From Alcanivorax sediminis (GTDB lineage: Bacteria; Pseudomonadota; Gammaproteobacteria; Pseudomonadales; Alcanivoracaceae): a stretch of 64,000 nucleotides of DNA. The notes under the pieces are model-generated. The model was given only the letters and a program-made list of their open reading frames with translations, was not told the origin of the DNA and made no database searches. Shown here piece after piece: positions 1-7,494 of this stretch; within the stretch, counting starts at the first letter, position 1, and the number at the start of each line of letters is the position of its first letter. The stretch is from NCBI RefSeq assembly GCF_009601165.1, contig NZ_WIRE01000001.1, forward strand, positions 1,054,001 to 1,118,000, written 5' to 3'. The translations under genes and the position numbers were made by a program.

Positions 1-13
1 CCCCTGACATCCC

Positions 14-32
14 GTAGGAGCGCCGCTCCTGC
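14..32. repeat. REP-like palindrome
   Basis: The sequence AGGAGCG-C-CGCTCCT with a leading GT and trailing GC forms a short perfect hairpin just upstream of the efflux adaptor gene. The GTAGGAGC core recurs in the window (near 12175 and at 40158-40314), which fits a dispersed REP-type repeat. It lacks a T run, so it is a weak terminator candidate. Confidence 0.5.
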
Positions 33-57
33 AAAGGCAAAAAATTGGACATTTTTT

Positions 58-1293
58 ATGAAAACCCAAATAACGTTCAAGAAAGCGCCACTGGCGATCG
101 CTCTGCTGGCCACCCTGTCTTTCCCTGTATGGGCAGAAGACGATCACGGCCATGACCATGATGCTGCGCCGTCGAAAAGTGAATCCCATACGCAGGAAAA
201 CCATGATGATCATGACGCCCACGATAATCATGGCGACAACGCCTCCAGGCATGATCATCAGGACGAACACGGCGAGCCAGAAGAGTCAGGCGTCACCCTC
301 ACGCCCGAACAGCAAGCCATGCTCAACCTGCAAGTCATTACGCTTCAGCCGCAACAGAACGCCACCCAAACTCTCACCGTCCCGGCGGAAATCACCAGCA
401 ACCAGTACCGCACCTGGGTAGTGCCGGTGCGCATCGATTCCCAGGTGCAAGCGCGCAGTGCGTCACTGGGTCAGCACATGAAAAAAGGCGAGCCCATTGC
501 CACCCTGTTCAGTCCGGCCATGGCGGAGCTGCAAAGTGAACTGCAGGTAGCTGCGGATGCCTGGCGGCGGGTGAACAATCTGGGCCGACGCACCGTGGGC
601 AACCAGCGCTATCTGGATGCACAAAGCCAGTACCAGTCCCTGCGGGCTCGCGCCAAGGGCTATGGGCTGGATGACGCCGCCATCCGCGCTATTGAAAGTG
701 GCAAAAGCGAAAAGGGCATCTACACCCTCACCGCCCCGGATGACGGGCTGGTGCTGGAAGATGCCTTCCAGCAAGGCCAGTGGCTCACCGCCGGTAGCGA
801 ACTGGTCACCCTGGTGGATGAATCTGAACTCTGGGCCGAAGCGGCACTGCCGCCCAGCCCCGGCCTGCACATTCCCACCGGCACGACTGCGCGCGTGCTG
901 ATCGGGGATACGGTTGTCGAAGGCGAAGTGATCCAGTCCGGCCACCGCCTCAACCCGGTAACGCGAACCTTGTCGGTACGTGTGGCGGTGCCCAACGCCG
1001 GGCACCTGTTGCACCCCGGCATGTTTGCCGATGTGGCGTTGTCACTGTCAGCACCGGAGAACGCGCTCACTGTACCGGAAGAGGCGCTCACCCGTGGCTC
1101 CGATGGGGGTTGGCAATTGTTTGTGGAAGAAGCGTCCGGCTATTACCAGCCGATGGAAATCGAACTCAGCGGCCAACTTGGAGGGCAACGCATCGTCACC
1201 GGCATCGAACCGGGTAAACGCGTCGTCACGCGCGGCGCGTTCTTCCTGGCCAGCGAAATGGCCAAGTCCGGTTTCGATATCCACAATCACTAA
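58..1293 (+). CDS. Heavy-metal RND efflux periplasmic adaptor (CzcB/CusB-like)
   Basis: Membrane-fusion (HlyD-type) subunit of a tripartite metal efflux pump; it would bridge the inner-membrane permease encoded just downstream to an outer-membrane channel. The 411-aa product begins with a Sec signal peptide (hydrophobic stretch ending PVWA-E, about residues 1-26). A strongly His/Asp-rich segment follows (about residues 28-75, repeated HDH and HGD groups), a probable periplasmic metal-binding region. Next come the barrel-sandwich/lipoyl parts with a helical hairpin (about 130-215) and a beta-barrel (about 225-330). The ATG lies 12 bp before the permease start region of the same operon. No outer-membrane factor gene is visible; it may lie before the window. 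The metal cannot be assigned from sequence alone. Confidence 0.9.
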   Translation: MKTQITFKKAPLAIALLATLSFPVWAEDDHGHDHDAAPSKSESHTQENHDDHDAHDNHGDNASRHDHQDEHGEPEESGVTLTPEQQAMLNLQVITLQPQQNATQTLTVPAEITSNQYRTWVVPVRIDSQVQARSASLGQHMKKGEPIATLFSPAMAELQSELQVAADAWRRVNNLGRRTVGNQRYLDAQSQYQSLRARAKGYGLDDAAIRAIESGKSEKGIYTLTAPDDGLVLEDAFQQGQWLTAGSELVTLVDESELWAEAALPPSPGLHIPTGTTARVLIGDTVVEGEVIQSGHRLNPVTRTLSVRVAVPNAGHLLHPGMFADVALSLSAPENALTVPEEALTRGSDGGWQLFVEEASGYYQPMEIELSGQLGGQRIVTGIEPGKRVVTRGAFFLASEMAKSGFDIHNH

Positions 1294-1305
1294 GGGATCA
1301 CCGTT

Positions 1306-4300
1306 ATGTTTAATCGTATTGTCGATTGGGCGGTGACCAACCGTCTGATTGTGTTGTTGCTGCTGGTGATCATCGTGGGAGTGATCGGCTGGCAATTGCC
1401 CAACCTGAAACTGGATGCCTTCCCGGACGTGACCAACGTTCAGGTGCAAGTGAATACCGAAGCGGAAGGCCTGGCCGCCGAAGAAGTGGAGCAGCTGATC
1501 ACCTATCCCATCGAGGCAGTGATGTACGCGCTGCCCCAGGTGGCCGAAGTCCGTTCCATTTCCAAGACTGGCTTGTCCATCGTCACCGTGGTGTTCGAAG
1601 ACGGTACCGATATCTACTTCGCCCGCCAGCTGGTGTTCGAACGGCTTCAGGCGGCGCGGGAAGATATTCCCGGGGGTGTCGGCACCCCGGAAATGGGCCC
1701 CAACACCTCCGGGCTCGGGCAGGTCTATCAATACCTGCTCACCGCCAAACCCGGCGCCAATATCGATGCCATGCAACTGCGCAGCCTCAACGACTGGGTA
1801 GTAAAGCTGCTGCTCATGCCCGTGGGCGGCGTCACCGATGTGCTCAGCTATGGCGGTGAGGTGCGCCAGTATCAGGTCAACGTGAAGCCTACCCGTTTGC
1901 TGGCCTACGACCTGACCCTGCAACAGGTCATGGAGGCCATCGCTGCCAACAACCGCAACGCCGGTGGCTGGTATCTGGATCGCGGTGCCGAGCAACTGGT
2001 GATTCGTGGCATGGGCTGGGTGGGCAGCGGTGAGCAGGGCCTGCAAGACATCGCCGCCATTCCCCTGCGGGAAGTGGATGGCACCCAGGTACGCGTCAGC
2101 GATGTGGCCAAGGTAGAGTTCGGCGGTGAGATCCGCCAGGGCGCGCTCACCATGACCCGCCGCGATGCCCATGGCGAACCGGAAGCGTTGGGCGAAGTGG
2201 TGGCGGGCATCGTGCTCAAGCGCATGGGCGCCAACACCAAGGCCACCATTGATGGCATCAAGGCACGGGAAGCGCGCATCCAGCAGGCCCTGCCCGAGGG
2301 TGTGGAATTCCAGGTGTTCTACGATCAGGCGGATCTGGTGGAAAAAGCCGTCAGCACCGTGGTCACCGCCTTGCTGCTGGCGTTCGTGTTTATCGTCATC
2401 GTGCTGGCCTTGTTCCTTATGAATCTGCGGGCCACTGTGCTGGTGCTGCTGTCCATTCCCCTCTCCATTGGCCTCGCCCTGCTGGCCATGGCCAGCTTCG
2501 ACATGTCCGCGAACCTTATGTCTCTGGGCGGCCTGGCCGTGGCCATCGGCATGCTGGTGGATGGCTCGGTGGTGATGGTGGAAAACATCTTCAAGCACCT
2601 GAGCCGTGTGGAAGGCAGTCGCGATGCCCAGGGCGGTATCGCCCTGCGGGTGAAAGACGCTGGCCAGGAAGTGGCGCGGCCGGTGTTCTTCGCGGCCAGC
2701 ATTATCCTGGTGGTGTTTCTGCCCCTGTTTGCCTTCGAAGGGGTAGAGGCCAAGATGTTCGTGCCCATGGCCATCAGCATCATGCTCGCCATGGCCGCCG
2801 CCGTTCTGGTGGCGCTGATCGTGGTGCCCGCCTTGGCCGGTTTTCTGTTCCGTCACGGCGTGGAAGAAAAGCCCAACAAACTCATGCAGTGGCTGGAAGC
2901 CCACTATCGAAAGCTGTTGGCCAAAGCCATGCAGGCCCGCAAGGCCGTTATCGGTGGCGCGGTGGGTCTGTTCGCCTTGGCGCTGGCCACCACGCCCTTT
3001 ATCGGCACCGAATTCGTGCCGGTACTGGAAGAAGGCACCCTGGCCCTGCGCGTCACCCTGGCGCCGTCTTCCAGTCTCGATACCGCATTGGAAGTGGGTG
3101 AAAAACTGGAGCAGGAAATCATGACCTTCCCGGAAGTCACCTACGCGCTTAGCCGGGTAGGGCGAGCGGAAATCGGTGGCGATCCGGAGCCGGTGAGTAA
3201 CGTGGAAATTTACATCGGCCTCAAACCGGTCGATGAATGGGAAAGCGCCAGCACACGTCTTGAGCTACAGGAAAAAATCCAGCAGAAACTGGCGGTCCAC
3301 CCCGGCCTGCTGCTCAACTTTTCCCAGCCCATCGCCATGCGCGTGGACGAACTGCTCTCCGGCGTGAAGGCGCAACTGGCCATCAAATTGTTCGGTCCGG
3401 ATCTCTCTGTGCTGCAGGAAAAAGGCGAAGCGATTACCCAGGCGGTGAAGGAAGTCGACGGCGCCACCGACGTGCAACTGGAACAGATCGCCGGGGAAGC
3501 CCAGCTGGTGGTCACCCCGGACCGAAACGCTCTCAGCCGCTACGGCCTTAGCGTCAATCAAGTCATGGATCTGGTCAGCAGCGGTCTGGGCGGCGGCAGC
3601 GCCGGGCAGGTGATCAACGGCAACGAACGCTACGACATTTATGTGCGGCTGGAACAGAGCGCCCGCAACAATGCGGAAGCCATTCGCAACCTGCGCTTAA
3701 AGGCGGCGGACGGTGCTTGGGTGCGGCTCATGGATGTAGCGGACGTAAACTTGGTGTCCGGCCCACCCCAGATCAGCCGCGACGACGTACAACGCCGGGT
3801 GGTCATCCAGGCCAACGTAGCCGGACGTGACATGGGCTCGGTAGTGGCGGACATCCAGCAAGCCATCAACAGCGAAGTGGACCTACCCACCGGCTACAGC
3901 GTCGACATCGGCGGCCAATACGAAAACCAGCAGCGCGCCCAGCAACGCCTGGCCATGGTGGTGCCCGTGGCCGTCGGCCTGATCGGCCTGTTGCTCTACT
4001 TCGCCTTCGGCTCCGTGGCCCAGGCCGCGCTGATTTTGGTCAACGTGCCACTGGCACTCATCGGCGGCATCCTCGCACTAGCCATCAGCGGCCAGTATTT
4101 GTCCGTGCCCAGCTCCGTGGGCTTTATCACCCTGTTCGGGGTGGCGGTACTCAATGGCGTAGTCATGGTGGAAGCCATTAATCATCGCTTGCGCGATGGA
4201 GAGGCATTAGAGACAGCCATCTTCGAAGGCGCCGTCTCACGCCTGCGTCCGGTACTGATGACCGCACTCACCTCCATGCTGGGGCTGATTCCCATGTTGT

Positions 4301-4446
4301 TGGCGACCGGTGTGGGTAGCGAAGTGCAGAGGCCGTTGGCGGTGGTGATTGTGGGCGGGTTGGTGTCGGCTACGGCGTTGACGTTGTTGGTGTTGCCGAG
4401 TCTTTATGGGGTGTTTGACGCACGGCGCAGGACCTCAGCTCAATAG
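1306..4446 (+). CDS. Heavy-metal RND efflux permease (CzcA/CusA family)
   Basis: Inner-membrane proton/cation antiporter of the HME-RND family, 1046 aa, the usual length. It starts 12 bp after the adaptor stop, so the two genes form one operon. The first transmembrane helix is at about residues 13-30, the first large periplasmic loop runs to about 335, TM2-TM6 follow, then the second loop, and the last TM cluster ends near 1040. The TM4 signature reads GMLVDGSVVMVENIFKHL, which carries the conserved proton-relay Asp and the VEN motif of heavy-metal exporters. The VDGSV form differs from the AIGxMVDAA pattern typical of Cu/Ag CusA, so a divalent cation is somewhat likelier; this is inference. 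Its C-terminus ends in Arg-rich residues. Confidence 0.93.
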   Translation: MFNRIVDWAVTNRLIVLLLLVIIVGVIGWQLPNLKLDAFPDVTNVQVQVNTEAEGLAAEEVEQLITYPIEAVMYALPQVAEVRSISKTGLSIVTVVFEDGTDIYFARQLVFERLQAAREDIPGGVGTPEMGPNTSGLGQVYQYLLTAKPGANIDAMQLRSLNDWVVKLLLMPVGGVTDVLSYGGEVRQYQVNVKPTRLLAYDLTLQQVMEAIAANNRNAGGWYLDRGAEQLVIRGMGWVGSGEQGLQDIAAIPLREVDGTQVRVSDVAKVEFGGEIRQGALTMTRRDAHGEPEALGEVVAGIVLKRMGANTKATIDGIKAREARIQQALPEGVEFQVFYDQADLVEKAVSTVVTALLLAFVFIVIVLALFLMNLRATVLVLLSIPLSIGLALLAMASFDMSANLMSLGGLAVAIGMLVDGSVVMVENIFKHLSRVEGSRDAQGGIALRVKDAGQEVARPVFFAASIILVVFLPLFAFEGVEAKMFVPMAISIMLAMAAAVLVALIVVPALAGFLFRHGVEEKPNKLMQWLEAHYRKLLAKAMQARKAVIGGAVGLFALALATTPFIGTEFVPVLEEGTLALRVTLAPSSSLDTALEVGEKLEQEIMTFPEVTYALSRVGRAEIGGDPEPVSNVEIYIGLKPVDEWESASTRLELQEKIQQKLAVHPGLLLNFSQPIAMRVDELLSGVKAQLAIKLFGPDLSVLQEKGEAITQAVKEVDGATDVQLEQIAGEAQLVVTPDRNALSRYGLSVNQVMDLVSSGLGGGSAGQVINGNERYDIYVRLEQSARNNAEAIRNLRLKAADGAWVRLMDVADVNLVSGPPQISRDDVQRRVVIQANVAGRDMGSVVADIQQAINSEVDLPTGYSVDIGGQYENQQRAQQRLAMVVPVAVGLIGLLLYFAFGSVAQAALILVNVPLALIGGILALAISGQYLSVPSSVGFITLFGVAVLNGVVMVEAINHRLRDGEALETAIFEGAVSRLRPVLMTALTSMLGLIPMLLATGVGSEVQRPLAVVIVGGLVSATALTLLVLPSLYGVFDARRRTSAQ

Positions 4447-4580
4447 CCCCGTTGGCCTGTAGGCGATCCAGCTTGCTGGACGAATGCGGAGTTGATCGTG
4501 GTTCTTGATTGTATGGTTGGTTGCATGGCTGGGATTTTATCGCACTGATAACCGTGCGTGTCCTCGCCGGACGGGCCCAA

Positions 4581-4602
4581 AGGGGTGTAACGCGACACCC
4601 CT
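4581..4602. repeat. Inverted repeat AGGGGTGT-N6-ACACCCCT
   Basis: A perfect 8-bp inverted repeat with a 6-base loop (AACGCG). It lies 135 bases after the efflux permease stop and has no T run, so it is either a weak terminator or a protein-binding palindrome. Confidence 0.5.
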
Positions 4603-4662
4603 CTGGACTCCCCCGCGCCCCGACTCCGTTCGACCCGCTCCGCGGGCACACTCCGGTACTCG

Positions 4663-4729
4663 GGATCTGGCGGACGCAAAAAAGACTCGCTCCGCTCAGA
4701 CAGGTTTTTTGCTCTACGCCGCCAGATCC
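4663..4729. repeat. Nested hairpin with A/T tracts
   Basis: The outer arms GGATCTGGCGG (4663-4673) and CCGCCAGATCC (4719-4729) are perfectly complementary. Inside them CAAAAAA (4677-4683) pairs with TTTTTTG (4705-4711). The result is a long cruciform-capable element, possibly a terminator or a small MITE-like repeat. Confidence 0.5.
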
Positions 4730-4887
4730 TTCCGTTCCTCGACTCACTCTAACGGGGAAGAGGCCGCCCTGATGGCATTGGTAGTGTTCGCATAGTATTG
4801 AGTGGGCGGCTCTCTATAGTTGCTTGCCAGCAAGCGATGTCTAGGGCCATTTTTCACCCGCGCGCAAGTTGCGTTTGTAGGATATGG

Positions 4888-4905
4888 CTTACATAAATTT
4901 GTAAG
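4888..4905. repeat. Palindrome CTTACA-N6-TGTAAG
   Basis: An inverted hexamer repeat with 6-base spacing. The same hexamers occur in the opposite order (TGTAAG-N6-CTTACA) at 12154 and 19319, suggesting a shared regulator-binding sequence or small repeat family. Confidence 0.35.
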
Positions 4906-5101
4906 TGGCTGAGTTAGGGTGGTTATTCAGAAAAGCGGATGCAAGAAAAGTCTGTTGAAAGTGGTTTGTGCCTGTAGGGCAAGCCACAGATTGGTGGGTG
5001 GTTTAATGTGTTTCTTTGGATGGGTTAGATTGGGGATATACAGCAAAGTGTTATATCGCATCTGAAATTGAGTAAACTGTCAGCGATTAGGGGTTAAGTA
5101 C

Positions 5102-5854
5102 GTGTGGAGGTTTTCTGGGAACATCGGTTACTCATGTGGGGAGTGCCAGTCTTCTGGAGTAATATCGATTGACGACTTCGATATAGAGTGTGTCGGAGGT
5201 GGTGAGCGTCAGATGGGGCCGGAGCTTTGTTATGAGCTAGCCTACGAGTTCAGCTGTCCTGATTGCGATAACGAGATCAGCCTCAAATTCTATGTTTATG
5301 AGTACCCTGTCAACTGTCTGAACTTTATTGATAATCAGTCGTCAGGTGCAGAAACTAGTGGAGCGCCGGATTTTGAGTATCTCCCGGAGCTGTACTCAGC
5401 TGAAGACATTCTTCATTTATACAGCTCCATTAAGGAGCTGGTCATGACTCTTCGTGACAACCCGTATCTTCTGAGAGATATTTCTCACAGAGAATTTGAG
5501 GAAGTTGTTGCGGAACTCTTCAGGGCAAAGGGTTATCAGGTCGATCTAACAAAAAGAACAAGAGACGGCGGCAAGGATATTATAGCCATTCACACCGATC
5601 ACTTCGGAATAAAGAGCAAATATTTCATCGAATGCAAGCATTACGCTGAAAGCAACAAGATAGGAGTTGATGTTGTTAGAACATTGCATGGAGTGAAAAA
5701 CACTAAAGACGGACCTAATAAGACGATTGTGGCCACAACATCCACTTTTACTGAAGACGCTAGGAAATTTGTTGATTCGGAAATGTCAAGTAAATGGGAT
5801 ATGTCGCTGGCCGATCATGATGAAATTGTTCGCTGGTTGCAAAGTTATCGCTAA
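5102..5854 (+). CDS. Mrr-like restriction endonuclease with N-terminal zinc ribbon
   Basis: Predicted PD-(D/E)xK DNA endonuclease of the Mrr_cat type (PF04471), 250 aa, GTG start three bases after a GTTAAGT recombination core. The N-terminal part has CxxC (CGEC, about residue 14) and CPDC (about residue 57), a probable zinc ribbon for DNA or protein contact. The C-terminal catalytic domain (about 120-240) shows the helix FEEVVAELFRAKGY, then RDGGKDI with the catalytic Asp, and ECKHY with the Glu-x-Lys pair; the Q/N-containing helix with VDVVR follows. Mrr-family enzymes cut modified or foreign DNA. The stop codon TAA lies inside the outer arm of the attC site at 5850, so the gene is a single cassette. 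Whether it works with the following genes or is an independent cassette is not known. Confidence 0.82.
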   Translation: MWRFSGNIGYSCGECQSSGVISIDDFDIECVGGGERQMGPELCYELAYEFSCPDCDNEISLKFYVYEYPVNCLNFIDNQSSGAETSGAPDFEYLPELYSAEDILHLYSSIKELVMTLRDNPYLLRDISHREFEEVVAELFRAKGYQVDLTKRTRDGGKDIIAIHTDHFGIKSKYFIECKHYAESNKIGVDVVRTLHGVKNTKDGPNKTIVATTSTFTEDARKFVDSEMSSKWDMSLADHDEIVRWLQSYR

Positions 5855-5919
5855 CAATTTGCTGCACGCGGAAAATTGCTCGCTGCACTCCTGATTTTCC
5901 GATGAGCAAGGCGTTAAGG
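5850..5919 (+). other. attC recombination site (intact)
   Basis: An imperfect palindrome of about 70 bases. The outer core GCTAAC at the left pairs with GCGTTAAGG at the right, TTGCT pairs with AGCAA, and GGAAAAT pairs with ATTTTCC across a central loop containing CTCGCTGCACTCC. This matches the R''-L''-loop-L'-R' arrangement of integron attC sites, with the GTT crossover triplet at 5913-5915. It contains the stop codon of the upstream gene and lies 7 bases before the next start codon, both usual for gene cassettes. Confidence 0.82.
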
Positions 5920-5926
5920 GGGTCAT

Positions 5927-6850
5927 ATGCCATATCCAATTGAAAGAAAGCTAGTTGTAGCGGTTTCATCGAGCGCTCTATTTGATTTGTCTGAGTCGCA
6001 TTCGGTTTTTATTGAAAAAGGGCCGAAAGCCTACAAAAAATTCCAAGAAGAAAATTTAAACAAGGTTCTTGAGAAAGGCGTCGCGTTCCCTTTTATTAAG
6101 CGATTTTTAAAAATCAATCATAGATTTCCTGAGAAGCTGCCAGTAGAGGTTGTTTTATTGTCAAGAAATTCAGCTGCGACAGGAAAACGAGTTTTTAGAT
6201 CAATAAAACATTATGAGCTTGATATATCTCGTGCAGCCTTCATGGAAGGGAAGTCGCCTTTTGAATATATTCCTGCTTTCAACGCATCTCTCTTTCTTTC
6301 TGCAAATGAGGAAGACGTGCAAAATGCAATAGATGCCGGATATCCTGGAGGAGTGGTTTTACCCAGCAAAACAGTGAGTGATGACGATAATGACGAACTA
6401 AGGATTGCATTTGACTTTGACGGTGTTATTGCTGATGACGAAGCAGAGGCAATATTCAAGGGAGGGGACCTTCCAGAGTTTCACGCATACGAGGTCGCAA
6501 ATTCTGAAACACCTCACAAGCCTGGGCCGCTGGCAGATCTTTTCAAAAAACTATCATTCCTTCAAAAGCTAGAAGATCGTGAAATTGAAAAAGATAGAAA
6601 TTATAAAAGAGCACTAACTACTGCTATCGTAACCGCTAGAAATGCACCAGCTCATGAGCGCGTCATTACAACCCTGGAAGACTGGGGTGTAAGCGCCAAT
6701 GAGATGTTTTTTCTCGGTGGGATGGAGAAAGATAGGATCTTGTCAAAGTTAAAGCCGCACATGTTCTTTGATGACCAAAGAAGTCATTTAGAATCAAAGG
6801 CCGGTGATATACCAATGGTACATATACCGTTTGGTATTGCGAATGTATAA
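5927..6850 (+). CDS. 5'-nucleotidase (cN-I-like, HAD fold)
   Basis: Predicted cytosolic 5'-nucleotidase of family PF06189, which dephosphorylates nucleoside monophosphates such as AMP, IMP and dNMPs. The 307-aa protein has the N-terminal family signature (ALFDLSES near 18-25, then LLSRNSAATGKRVFRSI near 77-93, the nucleoside-binding part). HAD motif I is DFDGV (D163, D165); TARN near 236 is motif II; FFDDQ near 277 carries the motif IV Asp pair. The catalytic residues look complete. The start lies 7 bases after the attC right core. HAM1-like and SIR2-like genes follow on the same strand. In the Kongming defence system the comparable partner is an adenosine deaminase (from memory), so a nucleotidase here would be a new arrangement. 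It could remove a signal precursor, make one, or be an independent cassette. Confidence 0.8.
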   Translation: MPYPIERKLVVAVSSSALFDLSESHSVFIEKGPKAYKKFQEENLNKVLEKGVAFPFIKRFLKINHRFPEKLPVEVVLLSRNSAATGKRVFRSIKHYELDISRAAFMEGKSPFEYIPAFNASLFLSANEEDVQNAIDAGYPGGVVLPSKTVSDDDNDELRIAFDFDGVIADDEAEAIFKGGDLPEFHAYEVANSETPHKPGPLADLFKKLSFLQKLEDREIEKDRNYKRALTTAIVTARNAPAHERVITTLEDWGVSANEMFFLGGMEKDRILSKLKPHMFFDDQRSHLESKAGDIPMVHIPFGIANV

Positions 6851-6907
6851 ATTGAGCAGGCAGAGGCAGCGGAAATCTAATGCTGCGCTCTGCTTTGGGC
6901 ATTAAGC
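6846..6907 (+). other. Degenerate attC-like hairpin
   Basis: GCAGAGGCAGC (6860-6870) pairs with GCTGCGCTCTGC (6882-6893), with one bulged base, across an 11-base loop. The right outer element reads GGCATTAAGC, one base from the attC core GCGTTAAGC: the crossover GTT has become ATT. The nucleotidase stop codon (6848-6850) sits at the left outer position. Size and placement match an attC site that has lost recombination competence, which would fuse the nucleotidase to the HAM1-SIR2 pair as one stable block. Confidence 0.5.
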
Positions 6908-6933
6908 ACTCCCCACAGACAATAGAGCAAATC

Positions 6934-7494
6934 ATGCTTGAGATTCGCTTCCTCTCACAGAATCAATTCAAAGTCGCCGAGGCTAAAGCAATCCTCAAAG
7001 GTGCTGGAGTATCCGTTGTTCCGATATCTAGTAAGGTTGAAGAATTGCAGACTGAAGACTCCAAGCGTTTGGTCAAGGACAAGGCGATTAAGGCCTTCAG
7101 GCAAGTTGGTCGCCCGCTGTTTGTCGAGCACACGGGTCTATACATCGATTATATGAATGGCTTGCCAGGTGGTTTGACTCAAATTTTCTGGGATAACCTC
7201 CAGGCGGAAAAATTCTGTGAAATATTTGGAGTGGACTCAAAAAACACGCTTGAAGCCAAAACGGTTATTGGGTTTATTGACGGCCAACAGTTTTTTTTAT
7301 TTGAAGGCTCGATTCGAGGTACTGTTCCTCCTGAACCACGTGGTGATAGATCGTTTCAGTGGGATTGTGTGTTTGTTCCAGATGGCTATTCATCGACCTT
7401 CGCGGAAATGGGCGAGCAGAAGCACGACATATCAATGAGAAGGCGGGCATTGGACAAATTTTCTGAGTTTTTGAAAAAACGAGGTATGGTTTAG
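6934..7494 (+). CDS. HAM1/RdgB-like protein, probably a catalytically dead nucleotide sensor
   Basis: Resembles non-canonical purine NTP pyrophosphatases (PF01725: RdgB, human ITPA), which convert ITP/dITP/XTP to monophosphates. The family start is visible as FLSQNQFKVAEA (the SxNxxK motif), then GLPGG, FQWD, VPDGY and TFAEM. Residues expected for catalysis differ. The usual V-E-D-T/S-x-L around the catalytic Asp is VEHTGL (His at residue 66 from this start). The base-contacting SHR is SMR. FGWDP is FQWDC. I infer binding without hydrolysis. An upstream ATG at 6880 would add 18 residues but lies within the attC-like hairpin; the ATG at 6934 fits the family N-terminus. The stop codon directly abuts the SIR2 start, so the two are translationally coupled. 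Confidence 0.8.
   Translation: MLEIRFLSQNQFKVAEAKAILKGAGVSVVPISSKVEELQTEDSKRLVKDKAIKAFRQVGRPLFVEHTGLYIDYMNGLPGGLTQIFWDNLQAEKFCEIFGVDSKNTLEAKTVIGFIDGQQFFLFEGSIRGTVPPEPRGDRSFQWDCVFVPDGYSSTFAEMGEQKHDISMRRRALDKFSEFLKKRGMV

Larger units (their letters stand above)
4447..5092. other. Non-coding region with inverted repeats
   Basis: About 650 bases between the efflux permease and the cassette island hold no convincing gene; short frames there have no recognisable product. Base composition shifts from GC-rich (to about 4800) to AT-rich (after about 4870), marking the approach to the island. Three inverted repeats are listed separately. The last ten bases include GTTAAGT (5093-5099), which fits the GTTRRRY core used by integron recombinases. 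Confidence 0.6.

Noticed and set aside
1048..2904. 618-codon open frame antisense to the RND permease
   Set aside because: His/Gln-rich and without recognisable domains; it arises from the codon pattern of the real gene on the other strand.
4505..4795. Small frames between the efflux operon and the island
   Set aside because: Several overlapping frames on both strands run through inverted repeats, none with a ribosome-binding site or recognisable product.
5020..5099. A complete attC or attI site ahead of the Mrr gene
   Set aside because: Only a GTTAAGT core is visible; I could not find a complementary left arm or integrase-binding direct repeats, so it is noted only as a possible recombination core.
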